NCBI GenBank assembly: GCA_034434515.1
Contig: DAOTZA010000043.1
Location: forward strand, 20,253 to 84,252
Length of the DNA: 64,000 bases
Direction: 5' to 3'
Origin: NAK19 sp034434515
GTDB lineage: Bacteria; Chloroflexota; Anaerolineae; Anaerolineales; UBA4823
Shown: positions 52,912-62,066 of the stretch, piece after piece
How positions within the stretch are numbered: the first letter of the stretch is position 1
Layout: every line of letters begins with the position of its first letter
Notes under the pieces: model-generated
What the model was told of the DNA's origin: nothing
The model's input: the letters and a program-made list of their open reading frames with translations, nothing else
Database searches by the model: none
Program-made: the position numbers and the translations under genes

Positions 52912-54342
52912 ATGGCTCGTAATCCCAAACTTTATCAACAGAGTAGAAAACATCAAGCGCGACTGGAACGAGAACGGCGCACAAACCGCATTGTCATCAT
53001 CGGAAGCGTTATCGCAATTGCCCTAGTCGTCTTAATCGTAGGCTATGGCATACTGGATCAAATGGTGTTACGCAACCTTCGTCCTGTCGCGGTTGTCAAC
53101 GGAGAAAAGATTACCACCAAAGAATGGCAATCTATGGTGCGCTTTACCCGTCAGCGGGTCATCAACCAAATGTTAAGTATTTTACAAAACTACCAGCTCT
53201 TTGCTCAAATCTATGGCAATGACCCCTCCTTTACATCCTATTATGCTTCCCAGCTCAGCCAGCTTCAACAACAACTTGCACCGGATTTTATCGGACAACA
53301 AGTTTTAGACAATATGATTGAGACAAAACTGCTCGAACAAGAAGCAAAGAAGCGGAATGTGACCATTAGCGAAGAAGAAATCGACAAAATGATTGAAGAG
53401 GTCTTCGGCTATTACCGTGACGGAACACCAACCCTAGCCCCTACCCAGGCTGAACTTGCCACTTCCACCCTGTCACCTACCCAGTATGCTTTGGTCTCTC
53501 CAACACCGACTTCAACCAACACCCCCATCCCTTCCGCAACTCCCACCCTGTCGCAAACTGCGATTTTCACCGCTACCCAAACCCAGGCTGCCGTTACCCC
53601 AACCCTGACCCCAACCATCACTCCCACCTTTGAGCCAACCCTGACACCTACACCCTATACCTACGAAGCTTTCCAAGCTGACTACCAAGATTTGCTTAAG
53701 AACTATCAGGAAAACATTCAACTCAGCGAAGAAGATGTGCGTCACATCGTTCGCAACCAATTGCTCTATGAGAAGATGCAGGAGACAATTCTGGCTGAGT
53801 TAGGCGTGACCCAAGAGCAAGAAGTCATCTGGGCAAGACATATTCTTGTCGAGGATGAAGCTACTGCACAAGAGGTATTAAAAAGACTTAACGCCGGCGA
53901 GGACTGGACGAGTTTAGCTGCTGAATATTCGACTGACACCAGTAATAAAGATAACGGTGGCGATTTGGGTTGGTTTTATCGGAGTATGATGGTCGCTGAA
54001 TTTGAAAGTGCAGCCTTTGCCCTCAAGGAAATTGGCGAGATCAGTCAGCCGGTGCAGACGCAGTTTGGATTTCACATTATCCAACTCTTAGGTCGCGAAA
54101 CTCGCCCCCTTTCGGAGAGCGAGTGGGAGCAATTCAAAACCCGCGAATTCCAGAAATGGTTAACTGATCTGCGCGCTTCAGCCCAAATTGAAATCGATGA
54201 AACCTGGCGCAATCGCGTACCTGAAGAGCCACCCATTCCGCAAGACATCGAGCAAGCCATATCGGCGCTACTCTCAGCTCAAAATCAGCCTGTCGTACAG
54301 CCGACAATTCAACTCCCTGTCGAAAGCACTCCTACCCCTTAG
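52912..54342 (+). CDS. Membrane-anchored parvulin-type peptidyl-prolyl isomerase
   Basis: A 476-residue secreted foldase. The basic N-terminus and one membrane helix (about 26-48) are followed by a SurA_N/PrsA-like chaperone region (about 55-165). A Thr/Pro/Ser-rich linker of about 70 residues comes next (TPTSTNTPIPSATPT and similar). A helical part leads to the PpiC domain (about 300-395), with ARHILVEDEATAQEVL, DNGGDLGWF and FGFHIIQLLG. The protein ends in VESTPTP. It would help fold exported proteins. The linker is inserted within the chaperone module, which is unusual for PrsA. Confidence 0.9.
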   Translation: MARNPKLYQQSRKHQARLERERRTNRIVIIGSVIAIALVVLIVGYGILDQMVLRNLRPVAVVNGEKITTKEWQSMVRFTRQRVINQMLSILQNYQLFAQIYGNDPSFTSYYASQLSQLQQQLAPDFIGQQVLDNMIETKLLEQEAKKRNVTISEEEIDKMIEEVFGYYRDGTPTLAPTQAELATSTLSPTQYALVSPTPTSTNTPIPSATPTLSQTAIFTATQTQAAVTPTLTPTITPTFEPTLTPTPYTYEAFQADYQDLLKNYQENIQLSEEDVRHIVRNQLLYEKMQETILAELGVTQEQEVIWARHILVEDEATAQEVLKRLNAGEDWTSLAAEYSTDTSNKDNGGDLGWFYRSMMVAEFESAAFALKEIGEISQPVQTQFGFHIIQLLGRETRPLSESEWEQFKTREFQKWLTDLRASAQIEIDETWRNRVPEEPPIPQDIEQAISALLSAQNQPVVQPTIQLPVESTPTP

Positions 54343-54409
54343 GAGTAGATTTATTGAACTAAGACAGCAGGCAGATTAACTGACGAACCTTTTAGAAAGC
54401 ATCCCTAAT

Positions 54410-54438
54410 GGACTGCGGTAGTCTTTTTTCCGCAGTCC
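54410..54438. repeat. Inverted repeat between the parvulin gene and smc
   Basis: GGACTGCGG / CCGCAGTCC, a 9-bp perfect stem with an 11-base loop that holds the only T run (TTTTTT). It lies between convergent genes. It could terminate transcription, but the T tract is in the loop rather than after the stem. Confidence 0.4.
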
Positions 54439-54477
54439 AAAAGTTTCAGCAGCTTGACTATAAGACCCGAATTCTTT

Positions 54478-57400
54478 TTAACCTGATCCAACCACCTGAT
54501 CTAACTCGTCCAACTTAAGACTCATCACCTGACTGGTCGAATCACGTCCCATGGTGACTCCATAAATAATATTTGCCACCTGGACTGTATTGCGGTTATG
54601 AGTCACAATGATAAATTGCGTGTTCTGGCTCAGTTCGCGCAAGACTTCTTGAAAACGGTCGACATTGGCTTCATCTAGCATTGCATCAACTTCATCTAAA
54701 ACACAAAAAGGAGTAGGTGATACTTTCAATAAGGCGAAGATCAACGCCACAGCAGTCAGGCTTCGTTCCCCACCAGATAGCAAAGATAATCCTTGAGTGC
54801 GTTTACCAGGCAGACGCGCCTCAATTTCGATGCCCGCAGTAGAGAGATCGTCAGGGTCGGTTAAGAACAATCTGGCACTCCCGCCTTTGAACAGGCGCAC
54901 AAAGATATTTTTAAACTCCTCCGCTACCGCCTCATAAGTCGTTAAGAAATCCTTCCGAATAGTTTGATCCAACTGCCGAATGAGTTCCAGAATGTCAGCC
55001 TCTGCTTGCAACAAATCAGCAATTTGTTCTTGCATGAATTGATAACGCTCTTTGACTTGCTCATACTCGACTCTTGCCTCCTGGCTCACCGGTCCGAGTC
55101 GACGTAATTGTTGACGGTAACGCTTGATATTCTCGTCTAAATCAGGCGGAATATAGGGGATATTTGGTAAGGTTTCCACCATCCCATCTAGGGGTAACGG
55201 GTGCTGACCACTCATGTCCTCTTCGTATTCAAACGCCACCAGGCCAAAATCTTCTTCGATCTTCCGTCGCAGCGCATCAAAACGTTCTTGTTGTCTTGTA
55301 AGGGCAATGCGAAGTTGCGCAAATGCCTGTTCCTGATTCAGGATTGTCCGCTGTAATTCCTGAATCTCCTGGTTTAAGGCTTCGAATTGACCCTCAGCAG
55401 CTTCAATTTCCTCCATCAAAGGTTGCATCTTTTCCAAGATTTCACGTTGTTGCTGATCGCTATCCCACTCTTTGGATTGTAAGTTGGCTATGTTCGCCTC
55501 TACCTCCTGAATCTGTTGCTCAGCTTCTCGTCGTTTTTCTGTAAGAATCTGAAGATTTTGCTTAACCAATTCAGATTGCCGGATACGCTCCTCCAACCTG
55601 GTGAGAGCGCTGTTCAATGACCGTTCAGTTGCCTTTCGATAAGCTTCCCATTGATCAACCTCTCTTTGCAATTGCTCAAGAGATACTTCAGCAAAACGTT
55701 GACTTTGCTCACGAATTTGAGTTTCAATGATAGGGATTTGTCGGGTGAATTCCTGAATCCTTTTCTTTTCGTTCTCAATTTCCTTTTCCAAGTCATTGCC
55801 TTCGGTTTGCAACTCGGTAAGTTGCTTTTTCAGGATTTCTTGTCTGATGCGGGTTCTCTCAAGCTCCTGATACAATTGAATGTATTGTCGTTCTACAATC
55901 TTCATTTTTTCCTGCGCTTGCGCCTGTTGCTGTTGAAGCTTGCTTTGTGTTTCTAGGGATTCTCCAATTCGTCTCTCCAACTCAGTAATGACCTGATCAA
56001 GAGCCTGGATTTGTTCATCTAGGAGCGTGATTCTTTGATGAATCTCTCGCTTCTCGCGCGGTCGGCGTAGTTTTCCAGCTTCGATTTTGCCTGCACTGAC
56101 AATCAAACCTTGAGGGTAGTACAATTCTCCATTGAGCGTCACTATAAGTGGTGGATCGCTCAAATCCTTTTGGTAATCCCGCGCCACCTCCGCATTCTCC
56201 ACCAACAACACCCGATAGAAAATCTTATCCAATGCTTTTTTATAACGAGGTTCAATATCAATTAGGTCTTTCAACCATCCTATCGTACCCTGCTTTTTCA
56301 AAGCCGGTGTTTCAACGGAAACCATAGGCTCTTCTAATGGTAATAAAATTCCTCGTAGGTTTTCTTTCGATAGGAAGTCTGCCAGTGATACCGCACTGTC
56401 AATGTCACGGATCAAGATCGTATCTGCAAACTCACCCAAATAAGCTGCGACCGCCAAATCGTAGGCCGGCGGAATATGTAACAGGGAGCTCAACACCCCC
56501 AAAACCTCTGGAATTCCTTTTTGACGGCAGAGAACCTGTACAGCCTGACTGTAATCTGTTAAAGCTTGATCAGCCTGTTCAAGTACAGCCAGTTGAGTCA
56601 ACCATTTCACCCGTTCCGTCTCGAGTTCTGCACGTTCATTTTGCTTATCGCGTTTCAGATCAAGTCTGCTTTGCGTTCCTCTTTGAATGTCTTCCAAGGT
56701 CCGTTGAACCGCTTCTAACTCTTGAGTGTGTTTTACCTGTTCCCGGCTCAACTGGTCAAGCTCTTTCTGTTTCACATGCAGCACTTGCTCTAAGTCGGCT
56801 AATTCCTCTTCTTTCTCTCTGTTAAGTTGAAGCCGTTGTTTCAGCCGAATTGTCATCTCGTTTAGGCGAGCTTCTGCCTCAGCATTTTGGCGCAGCAGTG
56901 AATTAAATTGGTAATTAAGCGATTCCAGAGCATCTTTCTTATTGTTGTAATCTTTTTGTTGTTGTTCAAACTCCAATCTGGCAGCCTGAGCGCGAGCGGC
57001 TATCTCTTTGTATTCTTGCTCAATTGTAAACTGTTCTAGTTCGGCTTCTCGAGTTTTCTCTTCAAGGTATTTCTGCTCCTCAAGCAAGCGATTCTGCTCT
57101 GTGCTTAAGCTCATTAGAGCGGATCGTAATGCCTCTTTCCGTTCGCCCAACACCGCCAGTTGACGCGCGTTTGCGTAATGACTCTCTCTCAAACGGTTAA
57201 GTTCTTGTTGCCATTGGGCTAGCTGTTCCCGCTTGGCTAGAGTTTGGGTGCGAATTTGGGCAAGCTCTTGTTCTTTTTTCTCCAACTGGAACCGCAATGC
57301 TTCAATAGCTTGTTCTCTTTGTTTGACATACTCTTTTTGGAGAATCAGTTCCTTCTGTTCGCGGTGCCAGTGGTAACCATACCACTCCAACAAAAGCTCC

Positions 57401-58080
57401 TTGAGAAGATTACGGATTTGTTCATATTCTTCAAGCCGTTTAACCTGCTTTTCCAAACTCTTCAATCTGGGTTCAATTTCTGATAAGAGATCATATACTC
57501 TTTCAATATTTCTTTTTGTGGAATCCAGTCGACGCAAAGCTTCTTCCCGCCGATCACGATAAAGACCAATTGCCGCAGCTTCCTCAAATAGCTGACGGCG
57601 ATCTTCGGCTTTCAAAGCTAGCGCGACATCAACTAAACCTTGCCCAATGACCGTATAAGTGCGTTCAGATAAGCCCGACCGCGCCAAAAGTTCATTAACA
57701 TCTTTCAGACGCACTCTTTGCCCATTGATCAAATATTCATTTTGTCCATCACGATACGCGCGGCGGGTAATTGCCACCTCACTATATTCAATCGGCAGCC
57801 ATTGATCCGAATTATCAAAAATCATGGTTGCTTGCGCCATGCCCGCTCTGGCTCTGAGTTCGGAACCAGAAAAAATCATATCTTCGGTTTTTCGTCCACG
57901 CAACAGGGCATAGGATTGTTCGCCCAATACCCAACGGATGGCATCGGCGATATTGGATTTCCCTGAGCCATTTGGGCCAACAATTGCAGTCACCGAATCG
58001 CTGAAAACAAACAGGGTCTTATTTGCAAAGGTTTTATAACCTTGCAATTCTAAAGACTTTAGGCGTTGAGCCATGCTCAC
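54478..58080 (-). CDS. smc: Chromosome segregation ATPase SMC
   Basis: A 1200-residue condensin subunit. Walker A is GPNGSGKSNIADAIRWVLGE, followed by long coiled coils either side of a hinge (about 510-650) and the C-terminal head with signature LSGGERSLTAVAL and Walker B FCVLDEVDAMLDEAN. Full length. It overlaps rnc by four bases, a common rnc-smc arrangement (often followed by ftsY; here ftsY is divergent beyond moaC). scpA and scpB are not in the window. Confidence 0.97.
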   Translation of the reverse strand: MSMAQRLKSLELQGYKTFANKTLFVFSDSVTAIVGPNGSGKSNIADAIRWVLGEQSYALLRGRKTEDMIFSGSELRARAGMAQATMIFDNSDQWLPIEYSEVAITRRAYRDGQNEYLINGQRVRLKDVNELLARSGLSERTYTVIGQGLVDVALALKAEDRRQLFEEAAAIGLYRDRREEALRRLDSTKRNIERVYDLLSEIEPRLKSLEKQVKRLEEYEQIRNLLKELLLEWYGYHWHREQKELILQKEYVKQREQAIEALRFQLEKKEQELAQIRTQTLAKREQLAQWQQELNRLRESHYANARQLAVLGERKEALRSALMSLSTEQNRLLEEQKYLEEKTREAELEQFTIEQEYKEIAARAQAARLEFEQQQKDYNNKKDALESLNYQFNSLLRQNAEAEARLNEMTIRLKQRLQLNREKEEELADLEQVLHVKQKELDQLSREQVKHTQELEAVQRTLEDIQRGTQSRLDLKRDKQNERAELETERVKWLTQLAVLEQADQALTDYSQAVQVLCRQKGIPEVLGVLSSLLHIPPAYDLAVAAYLGEFADTILIRDIDSAVSLADFLSKENLRGILLPLEEPMVSVETPALKKQGTIGWLKDLIDIEPRYKKALDKIFYRVLLVENAEVARDYQKDLSDPPLIVTLNGELYYPQGLIVSAGKIEAGKLRRPREKREIHQRITLLDEQIQALDQVITELERRIGESLETQSKLQQQQAQAQEKMKIVERQYIQLYQELERTRIRQEILKKQLTELQTEGNDLEKEIENEKKRIQEFTRQIPIIETQIREQSQRFAEVSLEQLQREVDQWEAYRKATERSLNSALTRLEERIRQSELVKQNLQILTEKRREAEQQIQEVEANIANLQSKEWDSDQQQREILEKMQPLMEEIEAAEGQFEALNQEIQELQRTILNQEQAFAQLRIALTRQQERFDALRRKIEEDFGLVAFEYEEDMSGQHPLPLDGMVETLPNIPYIPPDLDENIKRYRQQLRRLGPVSQEARVEYEQVKERYQFMQEQIADLLQAEADILELIRQLDQTIRKDFLTTYEAVAEEFKNIFVRLFKGGSARLFLTDPDDLSTAGIEIEARLPGKRTQGLSLLSGGERSLTAVALIFALLKVSPTPFCVLDEVDAMLDEANVDRFQEVLRELSQNTQFIIVTHNRNTVQVANIIYGVTMGRDSTSQVMSLKLDELDQVVGSG

Positions 58081-58745
58081 TTATCCAATCCTAAAGATTT
58101 CAGCGCCATTTTAGCGGCATTCTTCGAGGCTACCCGCTTGTTTGGCCCTTCTCCTTTTCCGTAACAGCGGTTGCCAACGTAAACCTCAACCTCAAAGGTC
58201 TTGGCATGTTCTGGCCCACGCACCGAGATCGTCCGATAGGCAGGCGGCCCGTATCCATTCGATTGTGCCCACTCTTGTAAAATGCTCTTTGGTTCTCTTT
58301 CTTTATTTTGCGCAATGATCTCTTCGGCCGTCTTTTCGACGATTGGTTTGAGGAATTTTTGTACTTCTTCAAGCCCACCATCGAGGTAAATTGCTCCAAT
58401 AACTGCTTCAAAGGTGGCACAAAGAAGGTTGGCGCGATTTCGCCCGCCAGACTCGGCTTCGCCTTTCCCCAAAAGCATCATTTCTCCTAAGCCCAATTGT
58501 CTGGCAAATTCGGCTAACTGTTCCGTTTTCACCAAGGCCGAGCGCAGTTTTGTCAAGTCTCCTTCAGCCATTTCCGGAAAATGATGATACACCCAGTCAG
58601 CTACAAAAAAATCCAGCACCGCATCTCCTAAAAACTCCAATCGCTCATTATCTTCCATAACTTCGCTATGTTCGTTCAGATAAGAGCGATGCGTTAACGC
58701 TCTTTGTAATAAATATTCATCCTTAATGGGGAGAGATGGCTTCAT
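58077..58745 (-). CDS. rnc: Ribonuclease III
   Basis: 222 residues. The catalytic domain has ERLEFLGDAVLDF (34-46) and the second acidic cluster NLLCATFEAVIGAIYLDGG. A C-terminal dsRNA-binding domain spans about 150-220 (SKNAAKMALKSL at the end). It processes rRNA and other double-stranded RNA. Its start lies 23 bases inside the 3' end of thrC and its stop overlaps the smc start, so the three genes are one transcript. Confidence 0.96.
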   Translation of the reverse strand: MKPSLPIKDEYLLQRALTHRSYLNEHSEVMEDNERLEFLGDAVLDFFVADWVYHHFPEMAEGDLTKLRSALVKTEQLAEFARQLGLGEMMLLGKGEAESGGRNRANLLCATFEAVIGAIYLDGGLEEVQKFLKPIVEKTAEEIIAQNKEREPKSILQEWAQSNGYGPPAYRTISVRGPEHAKTFEVEVYVGNRCYGKGEGPNKRVASKNAAKMALKSLGLDK

Positions 58746-59868
58746 ATACCTCCAGCGATTTATAGCCTGAACCGGTCAAGATAGCAACCAGCGGTTGCTT
58801 CATGGTATGACCATTTTTCAATAAAATTGGGAATACGACCGCTGAAGTTGCTTCAATTATCAAACCCGTACGTGCAGCAATCTTCATCCCTTCGATTATC
58901 TCCTCTTCATCCACGACAAAAAACGCTCCACCACTCCGTTCAACCGCTTGCAAAACCGCATCCCCTCGCAAAGGATATTTGATCCGAATTCCCTCCGCGA
59001 TCGTCTCGCCCTCATTAACCCAGGCCAAACCGGCAGCGCCATAAGAAGAAACGGCCCACAATGGTGCACAAGCTCGCGCTTGAACACCGAAAATTTGCGG
59101 TAAAGTGTCGATCCTACCCTGCGCTTTCAACCACTCAAATCCCATTGCCACGCCCAACAACAAACCTCCCTGACCAGCCGGTAATAAAATGCTTCCCGGC
59201 GCGCTGCCCAATTGCTCGTACAATTCTATCGCTAAGGTAGCGTAACCAGCCAGATTGAATGGCATGGCGGCGTGGCTGGCGTAGCAAGTGGATTGTGAAG
59301 CCTGAGCCCGTAGATCATTCCGTAACACATCTGTAACAGCCGAGCGAGGCCCTTCGATTGGATGAAGTGTTGCGCCAACCCTCAACATTTGTTCCTTCTT
59401 TACACCCGATGCGCGCGCCGGCACATAGATATGGGTTTTCAAGCCAGCCCGAGCGGCATAAGCCGCTATGGAAGCCCCTGCGTTACCGGAGGAATCTTCA
59501 TAAACCGTCACGATACCTCTGCTAAGGAGAAATTGAATACATGCTGCACTGCCTCGATCCTTGAAGGAACCAGTCGGGTTGAGATACTCGCACTTAAAGC
59601 CAACATCAATGGGTTTTCCATTTTCTCTTTCAACGCTCGCCCACAGCAAAGGTGTGAACCCTTCCCCTAATGTAACAATCGTTTGGGCTTTCCCGAACGC
59701 CTCGGCTTGTAAATAGTTCCAAATTCCCCTTGAAGGATCTTTCTCACTGGATGGTTCGATCAATGGCAACTCAGCCAGGTCATAGACTCCACCACACACC
59801 ACACAACGCTCTGGTGCGCCATCTGACGGATAGGTCTTGCCACAATTTGAACACCGGATAGAGATCAT
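58723..59868 (-). CDS. thrC: Threonine synthase
   Basis: About 381 residues. A zinc-ribbon N-terminus (CSNCG and CVVCG) is followed by the PLP domain with Lys in NPTGSFKDRG, the loop SSGNAGASIAAYAARAG and the glycine loop PAGQGGLLLG. It converts O-phosphohomoserine to threonine. The ATG at 59868 (MISIRCSNC) has GGGGAA eight bases upstream; the longer version would overlap moaDE heavily. It sits four bases after moaDE and overlaps rnc. Confidence 0.92.
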   Translation of the reverse strand: MISIRCSNCGKTYPSDGAPERCVVCGGVYDLAELPLIEPSSEKDPSRGIWNYLQAEAFGKAQTIVTLGEGFTPLLWASVERENGKPIDVGFKCEYLNPTGSFKDRGSAACIQFLLSRGIVTVYEDSSGNAGASIAAYAARAGLKTHIYVPARASGVKKEQMLRVGATLHPIEGPRSAVTDVLRNDLRAQASQSTCYASHAAMPFNLAGYATLAIELYEQLGSAPGSILLPAGQGGLLLGVAMGFEWLKAQGRIDTLPQIFGVQARACAPLWAVSSYGAAGLAWVNEGETIAEGIRIKYPLRGDAVLQAVERSGGAFFVVDEEEIIEGMKIAARTGLIIEATSAVVFPILLKNGHTMKQPLVAILTGSGYKSLEVYEAISPH

Positions 59869-59872
59869 GGAG

Positions 59873-60577
59873 TTATTCCCCTTTTTTGGGTAAGTAATCG
59901 CCCTCCACCCAATATTCTCCTCTTGCTCCCACCTCCTTCTTCCAAACCGGTACAATCTCTTTTACCCGATCAATACCATACCGGGCAGCTTCAAAAATTC
60001 CCTGATTCCGGTGCGCAGCCGTACACGCCACTAAGATCGTTGGTGTTCCAGGTTCTAAGTGCCCCAGGCGTTGAACAATCGCCACGCCTTCAACCAAAGG
60101 CCAGCGCTGGCGCATTTCATCAGCTACCTGACGCATTTTTTCAAGTGCCATCTCTTCATAAGCCTCATACTCTAGGTGGTTGGTCTCCCGCTTTGGTTGC
60201 CCATCAGTAATTTGACGCACAAAGCCGACGAAGACACAACTTCCTCCGGTGGTCGGTCTAACCAGCTTCTGCAAAACCTGATCGACATCAAAGACTTGTT
60301 CAGTTAATTCGAGAATTGTCGGAAAGGGCTCTTCACCACCGCTCACCGGTGGAAAGATCGCCACCTCTGCGCCGTCGGGTAGCCAATCTTCATCAAAGGC
60401 AAATTCTTTATTGATTGAGACCAGAACACTCGAAAAGTCTAATGCGAGATGCGGATAGCGTTCTCGCAAGAATTCCTTGAATTGACGTACACTCAGCGGT
60501 GTATCAAAAGAAAAATGCTCCTCAGATTTTCCAATTTTCTGCTTATAAGTGGCAAAGTAAAGAACCCGGATGTTCAC
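59873..60577 (-). CDS. MoaD-MoaE fusion, molybdopterin synthase
   Basis: About 234 residues joining both subunits of molybdopterin synthase. The ubiquitin-like MoaD part (1 to about 81) ends in FPPVSGG, the Gly-Gly that must be a free C-terminus to carry sulfur. It is followed at once by a complete MoaE (about 90-225) with FVGFVRQ, LEYEAYEEMA, HRNQGIFEAA and VWKKEVG. Mycobacterial MoaX has the same plan and is cleaved after the Gly-Gly. The start is GTG at 60577 with GGAGG four bases upstream. Lies between moaC and thrC. Confidence 0.93.
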   Translation of the reverse strand: MNIRVLYFATYKQKIGKSEEHFSFDTPLSVRQFKEFLRERYPHLALDFSSVLVSINKEFAFDEDWLPDGAEVAIFPPVSGGEEPFPTILELTEQVFDVDQVLQKLVRPTTGGSCVFVGFVRQITDGQPKRETNHLEYEAYEEMALEKMRQVADEMRQRWPLVEGVAIVQRLGHLEPGTPTILVACTAAHRNQGIFEAARYGIDRVKEIVPVWKKEVGARGEYWVEGDYLPKKGE

Positions 60578-60595
60578 GCTTCCTCCATCTACCAA

Positions 60596-61075
60596 TTACT
60601 CATTGATAACATCTCCACTACGACCGCCATGTTTTTCCACCAGACGGATATTCTGGATGCGCATGGTTTTTTCCACCGCCTTTGCCATATCATAGACGGT
60701 TAAGGCGGCTACACTCACGGCAGTTAAGGCCTCCATCTCTACCCCCGTTTTACCATGTGTCCTCACCTTCGATTGAATCTGTACCCCAGGTAAGGTCTCA
60801 TCCATCCACACCTCAACTTCGATCAAATCAAGATACAACGGATGACACAGCGGAATCAGTTCAGCCGTTCTCTTCGCTGCCAGAATGCCAGCAATGCGGG
60901 CAACATTGAGGAGGTCGCCCTTTTTCGTTACCCCACTCCGAATAGCTTCAAAAGTCTCCAGGCGCATTAAGACCTCTCCCCTTGCCACCGCCCAACGCTC
61001 GGTGATGCTCTTGTCGCCCACATCTACCATGTGCGCTTTTCCTTCAGGGTCTAAATGGGTCAATTCAGGTTGCAT
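60596..61075 (-). CDS. moaC: Cyclic pyranopterin monophosphate synthase
   Basis: About 159 residues. Family motifs are all present: HMVDVGDKSITERWAVARGEV, NVARIAGILAAKRTAELIPLCHPL and GVEMEALTAVSVAALTVYDM, ending in KHGGRSGD. It makes cPMP, the first stable precursor of molybdenum/tungsten pterin. I place the start at the ATG at 61075; the ATG at 61102 lies upstream of a TATAAT element that sits seven bases before 61075, which suggests a leaderless mRNA. Confidence 0.95.
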   Translation of the reverse strand: MQPELTHLDPEGKAHMVDVGDKSITERWAVARGEVLMRLETFEAIRSGVTKKGDLLNVARIAGILAAKRTAELIPLCHPLYLDLIEVEVWMDETLPGVQIQSKVRTHGKTGVEMEALTAVSVAALTVYDMAKAVEKTMRIQNIRLVEKHGGRSGDVINE

Positions 61076-61082
61076 CACGGAA

Positions 61083-61088
61083 ATTATA
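61083..61088 (-). promoter_or_regulatory. -10 element of moaC (leaderless)
   Basis: Perfect TATAAT on the minus strand, followed by TTCCGTG and the moaC ATG. The transcript should begin at or next to the start codon. No recognisable -35. Confidence 0.5.
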
Positions 61089-61113
61089 GCATCATATCTC
61101 AAGCCTTACATCG

Positions 61114-61122
61114 TGATATAAT
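61114..61122 (+). promoter_or_regulatory. Extended -10 element of ftsY (leaderless)
   Basis: TGATATAAT is a perfect TGnTATAAT, followed by eight bases and the GTG of ftsY. No Shine-Dalgarno lies between, so the message is probably leaderless. Confidence 0.55.
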
Positions 61123-61130
61123 TTTATTTC

Positions 61131-62048
61131 GTGGCTAGCATCTTTAGCAAGTGGAAAGCTGGACTCACCAAAACCAGCAAAGCGACCTTCAACCAGATTA
61201 AATCTATCTTCGGCGGTGGAGATATTGACTCAGCAACCTACGAAGATTTGGAAGGTCTTTTGATTCAAGCTGACATAGGGATTGAAACGACCCAAGAGGT
61301 GATTCAAGCTCTTAAGCAAGCCCAAATTGATCACAATATCATCAAAAGTGCTGATTTAGAGAGTCTTCTCCGCCAGGAATTAAGTAAACGCATCCAGGAA
61401 CCCCCACCCATTCAATTGAATTGCCAACCGACCGTTATCCTGATTGTCGGTGTGAATGGCTCCGGTAAAACAACAACGATTGCCAAACTTGCCTACCGCT
61501 TCCGTCAACAGGGAAAAAAAGTAATGCTTGGCGCCGCCGATACCTATCGGGCTGCTGCCATCGATCAATTGCAAATCTGGGCAGAGCGCCTGGACCTTCC
61601 GATTATTTCTGGCTCACCCGGCGCCGATTCTGGTGCGGTTGCCTATGACACCGTTCAAGCTGCAATCGCTCGGAAAGCAGATATAGTCATCATCGATACA
61701 GCCGGACGCTTGCACACCCGTTATAACCTCATGGAAGAGTTAAAGAAAGTCTACCGCGTGATCGGAAAAGCCTTACCTGGCTCACCCCACTATGTCTGGC
61801 TGGTTTTGGATGCTACCACCGGACAGAACGCCCTCCAACAGGCACGCGCCTTTCAACAAGCCGTTCAAATCAACGGCGTCATCCTTGCCAAACTAGACTC
61901 TTCTGCCAGAGGTGGGATGGCTTTTGCGATTCAAAAAGAACTTGGCGTCCCAATCTACTTTGCCGGGCTAGGCGAAACATTTGAAGACCTTGAACCCTTC
62001 AATCCGCAAGCCTTTTTAGATGGTATTCTTGCTCCTACAGCTTCGTAA
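61131..62048 (+). CDS. ftsY: Signal recognition particle receptor FtsY
   Basis: 305 residues, GTG start. The SRP54_N helical bundle (about 1-85) is followed by the GTPase NG domain. It has P-loop GVNGSGKTTTIAKLA, then GAADTYRAAAIDQL, IIDTAGRLHTRYNLM and LAKLDSSARGG, ending in GLGETFEDLEPF. No acidic A domain, so the short form. It docks ribosome-SRP complexes at the membrane. No ribosome site is visible; an extended -10 lies eight bases upstream. Confidence 0.96.
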   Translation: MASIFSKWKAGLTKTSKATFNQIKSIFGGGDIDSATYEDLEGLLIQADIGIETTQEVIQALKQAQIDHNIIKSADLESLLRQELSKRIQEPPPIQLNCQPTVILIVGVNGSGKTTTIAKLAYRFRQQGKKVMLGAADTYRAAAIDQLQIWAERLDLPIISGSPGADSGAVAYDTVQAAIARKADIVIIDTAGRLHTRYNLMEELKKVYRVIGKALPGSPHYVWLVLDATTGQNALQQARAFQQAVQINGVILAKLDSSARGGMAFAIQKELGVPIYFAGLGETFEDLEPFNPQAFLDGILAPTAS

Positions 62049-62066
62049 ATCTGGAGAACTTAACTG

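Noticed and set aside
53412..53760. Minus-strand Gly/Val-rich frames
   Set aside because: They are shadows of the Thr/Pro-rich linker in the parvulin gene.
54410..54438. A confident bidirectional terminator
   Set aside because: The stem is good but the T run lies in the loop and neither side has a trailing T tract.
55323..57483. Several plus-strand open frames of 60-160 codons opposite smc
   Set aside because: They lack ribosome sites and family features and lie antisense to a clear SMC coiled coil.
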